A stretch of DNA of 64,000 nucleotides from an uncultured Helicobacter sp. (GTDB lineage Bacteria > Campylobacterota > Campylobacteria > Campylobacterales > Helicobacteraceae), in NCBI RefSeq assembly GCF_910577135.1, contig NZ_CAJTLL010000010.1, positions 1-64,000 on the forward strand, read 5' to 3'. This document shows positions 1 to 8,460 of this stretch, piece after piece. Each line of letters opens with the position of its first letter. Position 1 is the stretch's first letter. Below the pieces are notes generated by a model. The model worked only from the letters and a program-made list of their open reading frames with translations. It was not told the DNA's origin and made no database searches. A program made the translations under genes and the position numbers.

Positions 1-299
1 TCTTGCATAAAATGCCTACATTGTAAAACAACTTTTTGCTTAAAAATTGTTTTTAATGCACCACCTAATGTGCCAAAAACTATAGGAACATTTACCTCTT
101 TATCTGCAATAATTCTTAAGGGCATATTTACTTTTATATGGATTTTTTGATTTATTTGATTGACTTGTATGGCATTTGAATCAAAGAATGCTATATCTTT
201 TAATATACATAGAATATTATCATATTGATGTGGCAATTTTTTATCGGCTATGCAAGCACTTATTGTTTGATTTTCTATTTGTAGAATAATTTCTGTCAT
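1..299 (-). CDS. Partial hypothetical protein, 3' end beyond the left edge
   Basis: An open minus-strand frame starts with ATG at 299 (MTEIILQIENQ) and stays open for about 99 codons to the window edge, so its C-terminus is missing. I do not recognise the family. The text is soluble-looking with a mixed composition and no signal peptide or membrane segment. It lies directly downstream, in transcription order, of the 3' remnant of a DNA methylase gene and a protein kinase gene, so it may belong to the same defence-type locus. Codon use and A+T content match the neighbouring kinase gene. Existence as a gene is likely but unproven. Confidence 0.55.
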   Translation of the reverse strand, partial: MTEIILQIENQTISACIADKKLPHQYDNILCILKDIAFFDSNAIQVNQINQKIHIKVNMPLRIIADKEVNVPIVFGTLGGALKTIFKQKVVLQCRHFMQ

Positions 300-305
300 T
301 TTTTA

Positions 306-540
306 TTATTCCTGTATGATTTGAATTTCTTTAGAATCTAGTCCATAAAGTTGATACACTAGCTCATCGATTTGCCTTTGCAGGATAAGAGCTTGGCTCG
401 TATGAGATTCTATATACGAAATGTTAGCATTTGAATCTTCACTTTTGGTTTCTAAAATCTCCTCCACTAAAGTGGTAATCCTATCGCCGATATGGCGATT
501 AGAATCTGCAATTTGGGGGATAGGGAGGGGGTCTATATAG
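306..540 (-). pseudogene. Remnant: C-terminus of an adenine-methylase/restriction subunit
   Basis: Read on the minus strand, this stretch encodes a stop-terminated tail with PLPIPQIADSNRHIGDRI followed later by QIDELVYQLYGLDSKEI and a TAA stop at 306-308. The pattern PIPxI, then a helix, then IDELVYxLYGL is the usual C-terminal end of Eco57I/type IIG-like N6-adenine methylases and their specificity regions (family knowledge). No start codon or methylase core precedes it: the kinase gene lies immediately upstream. It is one of three such 3' ends in the first 3 kb. Confidence 0.6.
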
Positions 541-587
541 TTTTATTTATCGAAATTCTGTGGCTTAACACTGCTTTTGAAATCCCT

Positions 588-1775
588 TTAATTTTGCTTA
601 TTGCATTGATTACAATAATCTAAAAATGCTTTTTCTAATTCGTCTAATGTTTTGTATCTTTCTTCTATATTACCACTCGTTCCTTTGTCAAGAAAAGGGC
701 ATTTTATCCCCTCATTATTTATTTTTCCTGTTACGACAAAAAATAAAATACGAGTTAGAGCAAATATTTCGTGATGCTTGTCATAATTTTTAAATCCTAC
801 CTTTGACAAGTCAGAATAATCATTAAAAGAACCCTTAATTTCTGTATTATCATTTGTTAGTTCGCTATGGGGTTCTTTGACTAGTCCAAAATCAGAAATT
901 TTTACCACAAGCAAACCATTTTCATATTCTTTTAATAAAATATTATTTGGGCTTATATCTCTGTGAAGTATATTTTTATCAAGGATATATTTAAAGGCTT
1001 TGATGATTTGTAAGCCTATATTTTTTCTCGTTTGTATATCTAAATTGTTGTTATGTTTATCAACATAAGCTTTAAGTGTGAAGTCAGCATATTCCATAAT
1101 ATATTCATTTTTTTGAGAGTTAAACGAATAAACCTCTAATATATAAGGACTATTAAGCTTTTTCATCTCTTCAAATTCTCTTTTAAATCTTTCTAGTTCA
1201 TTTTCGCTTAAATTATTTTTTGCTCTTTTTAATACAAAATGTTTATTATAAAATTCGTCTTTGTATTTAAAAACTTTAGCATAAGAACCCTCACCAATTA
1301 ATTTTAAACGAGCCGATTTTGAGAGATTAGTCGAAAGTTCTATGTTGTCTGTAGAGCTGAAAATAGGGATTTCATAATAAAGTGTTACTTTTTTCATTCC
1401 AACAGGTAATTCACTGCCTCCGCTATTCTTTAAAAATTTTAAACATTCATCAAATATTTGATTATAGTTAGATTCAATCTCAAACGAAAAAATTGTTCCT
1501 TTTAATTCCTTTTCAAGTTTTTTTGAAATATTTATGGCTTGTAGTAAATTTCTACTTTTATCTGCCTTATAATGTCTATTACTTGTTTCTGTTACAGGAA
1601 GTCGTTGATTCATAGCTCTAAAGCAGAAAATAAATTGTGAATGCAGTGTTGAAAAAATAGTTTGCAATCTCTCATTTTCTATATTTTTATAGAGCTCTTT
1701 ATACTCGTTACTTAAAATGTTCCCTAAATCTTTTTCAGCAGAAGTTATAGCATTTAAAATAATATTTTGCACCAT
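588..1775 (-). CDS. Hanks-type serine/threonine protein kinase
   Basis: This 395-residue protein has a helical N-terminal region of about 150 residues that I do not recognise, then a protein-kinase domain. Visible motifs are the glycine-rich loop GEGSYAKV (161-168), the ATP-binding lysine in VLKRA (Lys183), the catalytic loop HRDISPNN (Asp273, Asn278) and SDFG (295-297). All residues needed for phosphotransfer are present. It has no membrane segment or PASTA repeat, so it is a cytosolic kinase unlike the cell-wall PknB type. The ATG has a GAGGA four bases upstream and overlaps by 22 bases the 3' end of a methylase-like reading frame. That suggests the kinase was translationally coupled to a restriction-modification gene. 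A role in phage defence is inference from context. Confidence 0.85.
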   Translation of the reverse strand: MVQNIILNAITSAEKDLGNILSNEYKELYKNIENERLQTIFSTLHSQFIFCFRAMNQRLPVTETSNRHYKADKSRNLLQAINISKKLEKELKGTIFSFEIESNYNQIFDECLKFLKNSGGSELPVGMKKVTLYYEIPIFSSTDNIELSTNLSKSARLKLIGEGSYAKVFKYKDEFYNKHFVLKRAKNNLSENELERFKREFEEMKKLNSPYILEVYSFNSQKNEYIMEYADFTLKAYVDKHNNNLDIQTRKNIGLQIIKAFKYILDKNILHRDISPNNILLKEYENGLLVVKISDFGLVKEPHSELTNDNTEIKGSFNDYSDLSKVGFKNYDKHHEIFALTRILFFVVTGKINNEGIKCPFLDKGTSGNIEERYKTLDELEKAFLDYCNQCNKQN

Positions 1776-1985
1776 TTGTCCTCAATCATATTTATTTCAT
1801 CATTGGTAAGTTTATACAGCTCATACACTAACCGATTGATTTGAGATTCTAAATATGAAGTGTTTTTGTCGCCGCGCAATCCATAACGCCTGACTTTGTT
1901 TTATGGATTACTTCGGTAGCTTCCCTTCTAATGACGCAATGGCCAAAATCTCATTGATCAAGGCGATGATTTTGTTGTTATTTGT
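1754..1985 (-). pseudogene. Remnant: methylase C-terminus overlapping the kinase start, interrupted by a palindromic element
   Basis: Minus-strand frames give KIIALINEILAI (about 1985-1938) and then, after an insertion, NTSYLESQINRLVYELYKLT and a TAA at 1754-1756. Joined, these form a normal C-terminal tail of an Eco57I/type IIG-like methylase. The insertion between them is the palindromic element at 1868-1934. The upstream body of the methylase is absent, replaced by a small unrelated ORF. The tail overlaps the first 22 bases of the kinase gene in another frame, so in the ancestral locus methylase and kinase were probably one operon. Confidence 0.6.
1868..1934. repeat. Small palindromic (REP/MITE-like) element inside a methylase remnant
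   Basis: AATCCATAA at 1878-1886 is repeated in inverted orientation at 1901-1909 with a 14-base loop. The outer parts (GTCGCCGCG on the left, CTTCGGTAGCTTCCCTTC and ATGAC on the right) resemble the arms of dispersed bacterial elements of the GTCATTGCGAG...AGCAATCC type. It sits exactly where the methylase tail reading frame is broken, so it looks like an insertion. No transposase is present. Confidence 0.5.
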
Positions 1986-2235
1986 CTTTTATAGATGTCA
2001 AAAAGTTCCTACCTTTTGATGTAAGCCTTGCACCAGAGATTATATAAAATGAATGATTTCTGTTGATATGTTCTTTTCCTCTGTCTGTAATACCTTCTAT
2101 ATATCCTTCGTCTTGTAGTGTAAGCAAATTATTAAAATATGCTTTCTTTTCCTCTGTATCTGTTGCAAAAGGGATACTTCTTTCATCTCGTTTGCTTTCA
2201 AATTCTATTAAAACCTTTTCAAGTTCTTTATCCAT
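1978..2235 (-). CDS. Small hypothetical protein (YjcQ/DUF2513-like guess)
   Basis: This 85-residue minus-strand ORF starts with ATG at 2235 (MDKELEKVLIEFESKRDE). It has a hydrophilic helical N-terminal half and a C-terminal segment containing YIISGARLTSKGRNFL. The pattern of a GxRLTxKGxxFL strand and helix is typical of small winged-helix-like YjcQ or DUF2513 proteins found near phage and defence genes; this resemblance is from memory and untested. It is wedged between two methylase 3' remnants, so it may be part of the insertion or deletion that destroyed the locus. Confidence 0.55.
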   Translation of the reverse strand: MDKELEKVLIEFESKRDERSIPFATDTEEKKAYFNNLLTLQDEGYIEGITDRGKEHINRNHSFYIISGARLTSKGRNFLTSIKDK

Positions 2236-2331
2236 AAAATACCTCTTTAAATTTGATTTTCACAAGAGCAAAGCTCCACTAATAAACTTACGCCAAAAAA
2301 TATTATTGAGCTACTGCCCACCCCACAATTC

Positions 2332-2990
2332 CTAATTTGTCCTAAATTCAATCTCATAATTGATGATAAAATCCACCTCTTTTTTGTCTAACCCATACAA
2401 GGGGCAAAGGAGGGAATCTATCTCATCGATAATAGATTTAGATTTGCGGATATAGTAGGTTTTGACACCATTATGATATACTGCATTCAATTCTAAATCC
2501 TGCTCATATTTCATTCCTAAATTTACGAAATTATTCCTTAATATATTATTAAAATATGGAATAGGAAAAGATTCAAATTCATATAAGTAGCTATCTCTAC
2601 CATTGGAATAAGCATTCCTAAACCACCAAAATAAGGTGCTACTCATTATGGCTACAAGTATTTTAGAATCTGTCGCAGCAAAAGACTTTTCTTTGCTGGA
2701 TTGTGTGGTATAGCTTGTGTATAAATCATAGTATCGTCCTCCTGTGGTGCGATAATACACTTTTTCATCGCCCTGCATACGTGATTTTAACCGAGCCTTT
2801 TGCGTGTAGAGTTTGTGTAAAATATCTTTTTCTATCTCCAGCCCGATTTTGGCAAATGCCCCCTCCCGCGCAAACTCAAGTGAATTAATAAAGCAAAGAT
2901 TATCTATCACATCTTTAATGCTTGTGTGCTTGTCTCGTAGATTGACTTGTGTAGTGAGTAGGACTTCACAGGGGCTTTGTGCTTAAGGAA
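2332..2990 (-). pseudogene. Methylase 3' fragment fused to the helicase relic
   Basis: The frame can be read from about 2990 (PCEVLLTTQVNLRDKHTSIK) through EFAREGAFAKIGLE, RTTGGRYYDLYT, YEFESFPIPYFNN and IDSLLCPLYGLDKKEVDFI to a stop at 2332. FPIPYF followed by the IDxLLxPLYGL tail is the target-recognition end of N6-adenine methylases of Eco57I/type IIG style. Only about 215 residues remain and no catalytic NPPY motif is present, so it cannot methylate on its own. The 5' boundary is an abrupt frame change from the helicase relic near 2985, consistent with a deletion that fused the two genes. Confidence 0.65.
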
Positions 2991-4799
2991 GCGATGATGA
3001 TAAGTGATGATTTTCTCAGGTTTAAAGGCATCAAGGGAGCTTTCAAGTGCCTTTAAGAGCGACATACATAAGAAGCCACGAGGAGTTGTATAATCCCCTA
3101 GATTCTCAAGCTGTCTGTCAAGCACCTGTTCTCTTGTATGCTTCGGCAAAAATTTATAGGGGTCATATAAATGCTAAAGGAGATAAAATCCTCTTGTGTA
3201 TCTCCATTTTGCTCCTCTTCATTAAGCCCTAGAATCTCACTTAGTTTTTGAAAGCTAAAGTCAATAGAAACAGGAATACTCGAGCTTGGAATCGTGCGTA
3301 TATGCTGCTTTGGCATATCTTTATTCAGGGCTTTAAGATGAGCGATAATCTGCTCACTACTATGGGAGAAAATAATATGTGTAATGGCATAATAATCCTC
3401 ATCTAGCTCTACATCATCGCCGCTTTTTAGGGCATTTTGGAGATTAGCTTGTGCTTTGGTGCAAATTTCTTTAGGTTCAAGGTGGTTTTGTGTGATCGAA
3501 TCTGTGATATGAGATGAGAGGAGGCAGAGCTGATTGCTAAGGTCAAGAAAGCTATTGTTAATAGGTGTTGCGCTTAAAAGCAGGAGGTGGGCGTTGGTGT
3601 TGAGGTTGTTTTGGAGTTTTTGGTAGCCATTTTACTTAAGACTTCTTGTGCGGGGGATACCATTTCTAAAGTTATGAGATTCATCAATGATGATAAGCTG
3701 GGCGGATTTGAGGGCGATTTTGTCTTGGTCTTTGGGATTTTGTGCTTCATAATAGCTTAGAATCCGCACTCTAAAGCCCATATCGTTGATAAAATCATAA
3801 TATGGGCTTTGCTCATTTACATTAAAATAACTCGCCCATTGGGTTGTGAGGTTTTTAGGAGAAATGATAATGACATTATTATATACACTTGCGACAGCTA
3901 GGGCGGTTAGGGTCTTTCCTGAACCTACGGGACTTGCTAATAGGGCGAGGGCATAGCGTTTGAGGCGTGAAAGTAGCTCTAGGGCGGCATCTTGCTGAAA
4001 ATCATATAGTCCAAAGGCTTTTACACCTTGAGTTAATCGCTCACTCTCACTTAACGTAGGCTTTTGTGCAGATTCTACACAGGAGCAAATTTTAGCAAAA
4101 ATATCTTTGGGCGAGTGGTAGAAAAAGCTTGTCTGTAGCGAATCTAGCACTTCTTTGGTGCAGTCTTTGCATTCCTTTTCAAGGGTTTTGAAATATGTAA
4201 AGGCTTCTTTTGAGGCTCTCTTGCTATCGCATAGGACATTAAGCTCTTTATTGCTTTTATCTCCATAAAGCCCAAGTCCGCTTCCTGTGAAGTTTGAACT
4301 ACCTATGATTACATCGCCTATGCCTTGATTGTGTATAAGGTAGAGTTTTGAATGGAGCAAAACATTTTCTTGCTGCAGCTTTTGAATCTTTATCCTATGC
4401 GCATTGATGAAGTTATGGGCAATTTTAGCAGTGGAGATGGATTCTAATTGAATATGAAAGTCTTTAACCCTCATATCAAAGGGATCATTATGCAAATTAA
4501 AGGAGATAATAGGGCTGTAATTATCGCTTGGAGTGCTTTCGCCAACGATGAGGGACAAAGACTGCAGATAGGGTGCTAGGGCAGAAAATGCCTCAAAGGC
4601 TTTAGCATTGAAAAATGCGCTAACAATCCATAGGTGAGGTTTATCGTGTGTAGGGTTAGAATGGTTTGTGTTGTATTGATGTATAAGATTTGCAAGAATA
4701 GAAAAAAGTGTATTGCCCTCGTGATTGGTTATGAGGTCTTTAAATTGTGATGTAGGATATGAACTATACCCCCCCCCCCGTTGCTAAAATAGAACTCAT
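2985..4799 (-). pseudogene. Phase-variable PLD-nuclease/DEAD-helicase protein (restriction-type), broken
   Basis: The true start is ATG at 4799 with AAGGAG seven bases upstream. Downstream frames give a PLD-like nuclease half-site (LHSKLYLI, then GSSNFTGSGL) and a superfamily 2 helicase: SPVGSGKT (motif I), IIDESH (motif II) and LLLLSATPINN (motif III). Three lesions are visible. The G tract at 4769-4779 holds 11 bases, which gives TAG right after it, whereas 10 would keep frame. An in-frame TAA lies at 3632-3634, with coding sense resuming at once as GYQKLQNNLN. A TATAT/TAT type insertion near 3167 shifts frame before LPKHTREQVLDRQLENLGDY. The 3' part is lost by fusion to a methylase tail. 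The architecture suggests a large restriction-modification or defence protein. Confidence 0.75.
4769..4779 (-). repeat. Homopolymeric G tract (11 G on the coding strand), phase-variation switch
   Basis: Eleven C on the plus strand, G in the coding sense, directly follow codons ATG AGT TCT ATT TTA GCA AC. With 11 G the next codons are GTA TAG. With 10 (or 13) they are TAT AGT TCA, which continues for hundreds of codons into the PLD domain. This is the classical slipped-strand switch of Helicobacter and Campylobacter genes. Confidence 0.85.
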
Positions 4800-4817
4800 A
4801 CTCTCTCCTTTGTGTTT

Positions 4818-5460
4818 TTAGTATCTTAGAATATTATATAATGCGAGTGATAACAATTTGCTTTCATATTCATTTTGCATAGATTTATGAAATGTTTTAG
4901 AATCTGATAAAAATGCCTTTTTATCAGGCACGAGCACAACTCCACCGCAATTGTGATTAGTCTTTAGCACAAAAGATTGTGGCAGTTTGTCAAAATCTAC
5001 TTTAGTAACACTGCTCCCAATGTCATAGAGTTTAGGCAAGAAAGGGCAGATATTGGTATCAAAAAGCGTATCATAAGGTGAGGCAATGGGAGTAAAAGTG
5101 GAGAGATAGAATCTAGAATGTGTGGGACATCATCGAGAAATACGTAAGGGCGGCAATCATTGTTTGCCCCCGCAGTTTTCTGGCAATGCTATATTTTTAT
5201 GCTTGTGGGTGATGTAGATTCTGGCTCTGAGCTTATCTGTAAGAGCTGTGTAGATGGAGATTTCTATCATAAAGCATACGATGGATAATTTTTTCATTAA
5301 ATGTTTGGAGCTTGGTAAAATCAGGCGTGTAGCCAAAGATGTTTTGATGATGTTTGAGGAAGTGTCCTCATCACTTATGTGAGACTACTTAAAGGCTTTA
5401 ATCTTAGCTCGAAGCGGGCGGAGAATATGTGTGTTGATGGGATTGTTATGAAAGTCCATA
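4818..5460 (-). pseudogene. TupA-like ATP-grasp protein (polysaccharide biosynthesis), broken
   Basis: Three frames together give a TupA-like protein. They are MDFHNNPINTHILRPLR (start near 5460), then FGYTPDFTKLQTFNEKI with HRMLYDRN (about 5340-5250), then YTALTDKLRARIYI, then KVDFDKLPQSFVLKTNHNCG (about 5000-4925). TFNEKI...LYDRN, ADK...R.Y and DFDxLPxxFVLKxNHxxG are the hallmark blocks of the TupA ATP-grasp family that decorates surface polysaccharides (family knowledge). Several frameshifts separate the blocks, and the C-terminal half is missing at 4818. It ends 19 bases from the start of the phase-variable helicase gene. Confidence 0.65.
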
Positions 5461-5543
5461 GTGAAAGCTTATAAATATTAAGATAGGCGAATAGCCTTTA
5501 TGCTACACATTTGCAAATGTAGGTTTATGCCGTAATAAGCTGC

Positions 5544-6887
5544 CTACATCCATTCTAGAATCTTGCTTACCTCATTTGCCTCGAAGCATTTGATAGTAGC
5601 TGGGGGATTGGCTGGTTTTTGTGCGAGAATGACTTTTTCAAACCCATAGCTTTCAAGCTCTTTTAAGCGCACATCGATGTTGCTAACCTCGCGTATATCC
5701 CCTACGAGCGATACCTCACCGATGAAAGCGGTTTTGGCATTTAAAGGGCGATTGCGAAAACTTGAGATAATGCTAGCAATCACCGCTAAATCCGCACTTG
5801 GCTCATTAATCTTAATCCCGCCAGCAACATTCACAAACACATCATAATGCCCGAGTGGAATCTCAAGTTTGCGCTCTAGTAGGGCTAGGAGCATATTCAG
5901 GCGATTGCTATCAAAGCCCGTGCAGGAGCGTTTAGGATAGCCTGATTCACTCACAAGCGCTTGTATCTCAATCACAAGTACACGACTTCCCTCTAGCACC
6001 ACAGCGATAGCGCTTCCTGCTTGTGCACTTTTTTGCGTGAAAAAGAGTTTTGAAGCGTTTTTTGCGCTCACTAATCCCTCTGCTTTCATTTCAAAGATAC
6101 CAATCTCGCTTGTAGTCCCAAAGCGATTTTTAAATCCCCTTAGCACTCTTAGCTCTTTGCTTGGGTCTCCCTCAAAATATAGCACACAATCCACCATATG
6201 CTCTAAGATTCTCGGTCCAGCAATCGCGCCATCTTTAGTAATATGCCCGATGATAAAAATGCTGATATGCCGCTCCTTAGCCAAACGCATAAGGGCAAAG
6301 GTAACCTCGCGCACTTGTGAGACAGAGCCGGGTGCAGAGGCAAGCTCGGGCGCATAGATTGTCTGTATAGAATCTATCACACATAGGGTATATTCTTGCG
6401 CGTGGAGGGCATTTGTGATGATGTTTAAATCAATTTCATTAAGTAAATAGAGATTCTCACTTAGGGCAGAGAGCCTTGAAGCGCGGAGTTTGATTTGACC
6501 CGCACTCTCTTCACCACTCACATATAGAATCTTTTTATGCGATTTGGTGGCGATGTCTGCAGCGATTTTAAGCAAAAGCGTGGATTTACCCACTCCCGGA
6601 CTTCCCCCGATGAGATATAGCCCACCGGGTACAATGCCTCCACCTAGCACGATGTCAAATTCCTCTTCATAAGAGCTAAAATGCGTGATATTTTCGGTAT
6701 GCACTTGCGTGATGGGAATGGCATTTGAAGAGGTAGTAGCGTGCTTTTGTGTTTCTATGTGCTTGATTTGGCTTTCTTTAAGCTCAACTAAACCCTCCCA
6801 GCTCCCGCAGCTACTGCACTTACCAAGCCATTTAGGGCTTTGCCACCCGCAAAATTGACATTCAAAAAGTGTGCGTTTTTTTGCCAA
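5544..6887 (-). CDS. radA: DNA repair protein RadA (Sms)
   Basis: This is a 447-residue, full-length RadA, a RecA-like ATPase that helps process recombination intermediates and branch migration. An N-terminal C4 zinc motif is visible (Cys10, Cys13, Cys24, Cys27). Walker A is GGSPGVGKS (94-102), and the RadA-specific KNRFG motif lies at 253-257. A Lon-like C-terminal domain follows, with LVGDIREVSNIDVRLKE. The gene begins immediately after the ftsY stop on the same strand (one-base spacing), so it is the last gene of a thioredoxin-like/ftsY/radA operon. Nothing looks damaged. Confidence 0.96.
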   Translation of the reverse strand: MAKKRTLFECQFCGWQSPKWLGKCSSCGSWEGLVELKESQIKHIETQKHATTSSNAIPITQVHTENITHFSSYEEEFDIVLGGGIVPGGLYLIGGSPGVGKSTLLLKIAADIATKSHKKILYVSGEESAGQIKLRASRLSALSENLYLLNEIDLNIITNALHAQEYTLCVIDSIQTIYAPELASAPGSVSQVREVTFALMRLAKERHISIFIIGHITKDGAIAGPRILEHMVDCVLYFEGDPSKELRVLRGFKNRFGTTSEIGIFEMKAEGLVSAKNASKLFFTQKSAQAGSAIAVVLEGSRVLVIEIQALVSESGYPKRSCTGFDSNRLNMLLALLERKLEIPLGHYDVFVNVAGGIKINEPSADLAVIASIISSFRNRPLNAKTAFIGEVSLVGDIREVSNIDVRLKELESYGFEKVILAQKPANPPATIKCFEANEVSKILEWM

Positions 6888-7763
6888 TTAATATCCTTCA
6901 AATAGGCTATCAAGCATTATTTTGACATATTCTTGTGGCTTAAAAGGAAGCAAATCATCTGCCTTTTCACCCACGCCGATGTAGTAAATAGGGATTTGCA
7001 GCTCACTTACAATACTAAAAATCGCCCCGCCCTTGCTTGTGCCATCAAGTTTAGTTATAATAATGCCATCAAAGGCAATGAGTTCTGCAAATGCTCGTGC
7101 TTGATTGATAGCCGAGCTACCCTGTGTGCCATCAAGCACGAGATAAGAGCGTAGGGGCAAATCCCCTAGAGCCTTTTTACTCACGCGGACAATTTTTAAA
7201 AGCTCATTGTTGAGATTTGTGTGATTATGAAGTCTCCCTGCCGTGTCGATATACAGTTCATCAATCCCCCGCGCACGAGCAGCATTAATGCTATCAAAGG
7301 CTACTGCGCTTGGGTCGTGCATATGCTGTGTGCTAATCACAGGGATATTGAGCCTCTCTCCCCATAGCTTGATTTGCTCAATCGCTGCTGCGCGAAATGT
7401 ATCTCCTGCGGCTAACATTACTTTTTTGCCTTGATTTTGGGCGAGATAAGCGAGTTTGGCAATAGTCGTTGTTTTTCCCGCGCCATTTACGCCCACAATG
7501 AGCGTGGCAAGGGGTTTGATATGAGTAAAATTTTGGGGGCTAGATTCTAACTTAAGTTTTGCTAAAAGTGCTTTTTGGAGGGCTTCGCGAGAGATATAGG
7601 GTGGGAGATCATTTAATATAGATTCTATAAGTTCATAGGCAATGTCGCATTCGATGAGAATCTCCTCTAGCTCGTCTTTGGTGTATTTGTCCTTTTTTGA
7701 GCTAAGGAGTGAGGCAATGTTTTGGGTGGTTTTTTGTAGTGTTTTGCTGAGGGTAGCAATCAT
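6888..7763 (-). CDS. ftsY: Signal recognition particle receptor FtsY
   Basis: The 291-residue SRP receptor GTPase docks ribosome-SRP complexes at the inner membrane. The short N-terminal helical bundle (residues 1-75) lacks the long acidic A domain of E. coli FtsY, which is normal for this phylum. GTPase motifs are G1 GVNGAGKT (91-98), G3 DTAGR (173-177) and G4 TKLDG (237-241); AAGDTFRAAAIEQ is the SRP-specific insertion box. The start codon overlaps the stop of the upstream thioredoxin-like gene by four bases, showing translational coupling. Confidence 0.95.
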   Translation of the reverse strand: MIATLSKTLQKTTQNIASLLSSKKDKYTKDELEEILIECDIAYELIESILNDLPPYISREALQKALLAKLKLESSPQNFTHIKPLATLIVGVNGAGKTTTIAKLAYLAQNQGKKVMLAAGDTFRAAAIEQIKLWGERLNIPVISTQHMHDPSAVAFDSINAARARGIDELYIDTAGRLHNHTNLNNELLKIVRVSKKALGDLPLRSYLVLDGTQGSSAINQARAFAELIAFDGIIITKLDGTSKGGAIFSIVSELQIPIYYIGVGEKADDLLPFKPQEYVKIMLDSLFEGY

Positions 7764-8437
7764 TGCGCCTCTTGTCCTGTATTGGCATTTTCTAGTTCTT
7801 CTTGCTCCTCTGGTGTGAGAGATTGCATTTCATATTGTGCTTTAGCATCAAGCTGATCTTGGATTTGGTATTGTATATCAAGCTCTACCATCTCTTCAGG
7901 CACGAGCCCTACATAGTCTATCACTTTTTCGCCTTGCCTATCATAGAGGGCGATATAGCTTTGCTTCTCATCTTTATTAAGGAAATTAAGGAGATTTTTA
8001 TTATCCGTTGGGGCATAAAGCTTAAATCGAGGATTGATAAGGTCAATTTCTTTTTGCAGATGTTCCAACTCGTCCCTTGGGCTAATGGCGATAATGGAGA
8101 TAAATTCTTGATATTTGTTATATAAATCAAGGATATGTAAAAGCTCATCTTGGCACTCTTGGCAGCTTTTGGAGAGGAAGAAAAGTAGTGTAGGGCGCTG
8201 CGTGTCGGTTTGAAATATGCTTTGAGATTCGTTTGTCTTGAAACGTAAAGATTCATTTTGTGTATTCATCACTTCAATACTTAGAATCTTATCTTTGCTC
8301 CCGCCCTCAAAGCCAAAGATATCTTTGTCCTTATCTACATCATCGCTACAGGCTTGAAATGCCCAACATATCATTACAGCTAGGATAAAAAGCTTCGTGA
8401 AACTTTGCCATCTCTTTAGAATCTGCGCCATTTTCAT
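7760..8437 (-). CDS. Thioredoxin-like (TlpA/peroxiredoxin-type) lipoprotein
   Basis: The 225-residue protein has a hydrophobic N-terminal segment ending in a lipobox-like FQAC (Cys30), so it is probably a membrane-anchored periplasmic lipoprotein. The following region has the thioredoxin pattern RPTLLFFLSKSCQECQDELL with a redox CxxC at 92-95. An acidic, glutamate-rich tail follows (PEEQEELENA). It is likely a periplasmic disulfide oxidoreductase, such as a cytochrome c maturation or TlpA-type reductase; the substrate cannot be told. It is first in the operon with ftsY and radA. Confidence 0.75.
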   Translation of the reverse strand: MKMAQILKRWQSFTKLFILAVMICWAFQACSDDVDKDKDIFGFEGGSKDKILSIEVMNTQNESLRFKTNESQSIFQTDTQRPTLLFFLSKSCQECQDELLHILDLYNKYQEFISIIAISPRDELEHLQKEIDLINPRFKLYAPTDNKNLLNFLNKDEKQSYIALYDRQGEKVIDYVGLVPEEMVELDIQYQIQDQLDAKAQYEMQSLTPEEQEELENANTGQEAQ

Positions 8438-8460
8438 CTTATATTGTCTCCATTTATGCT

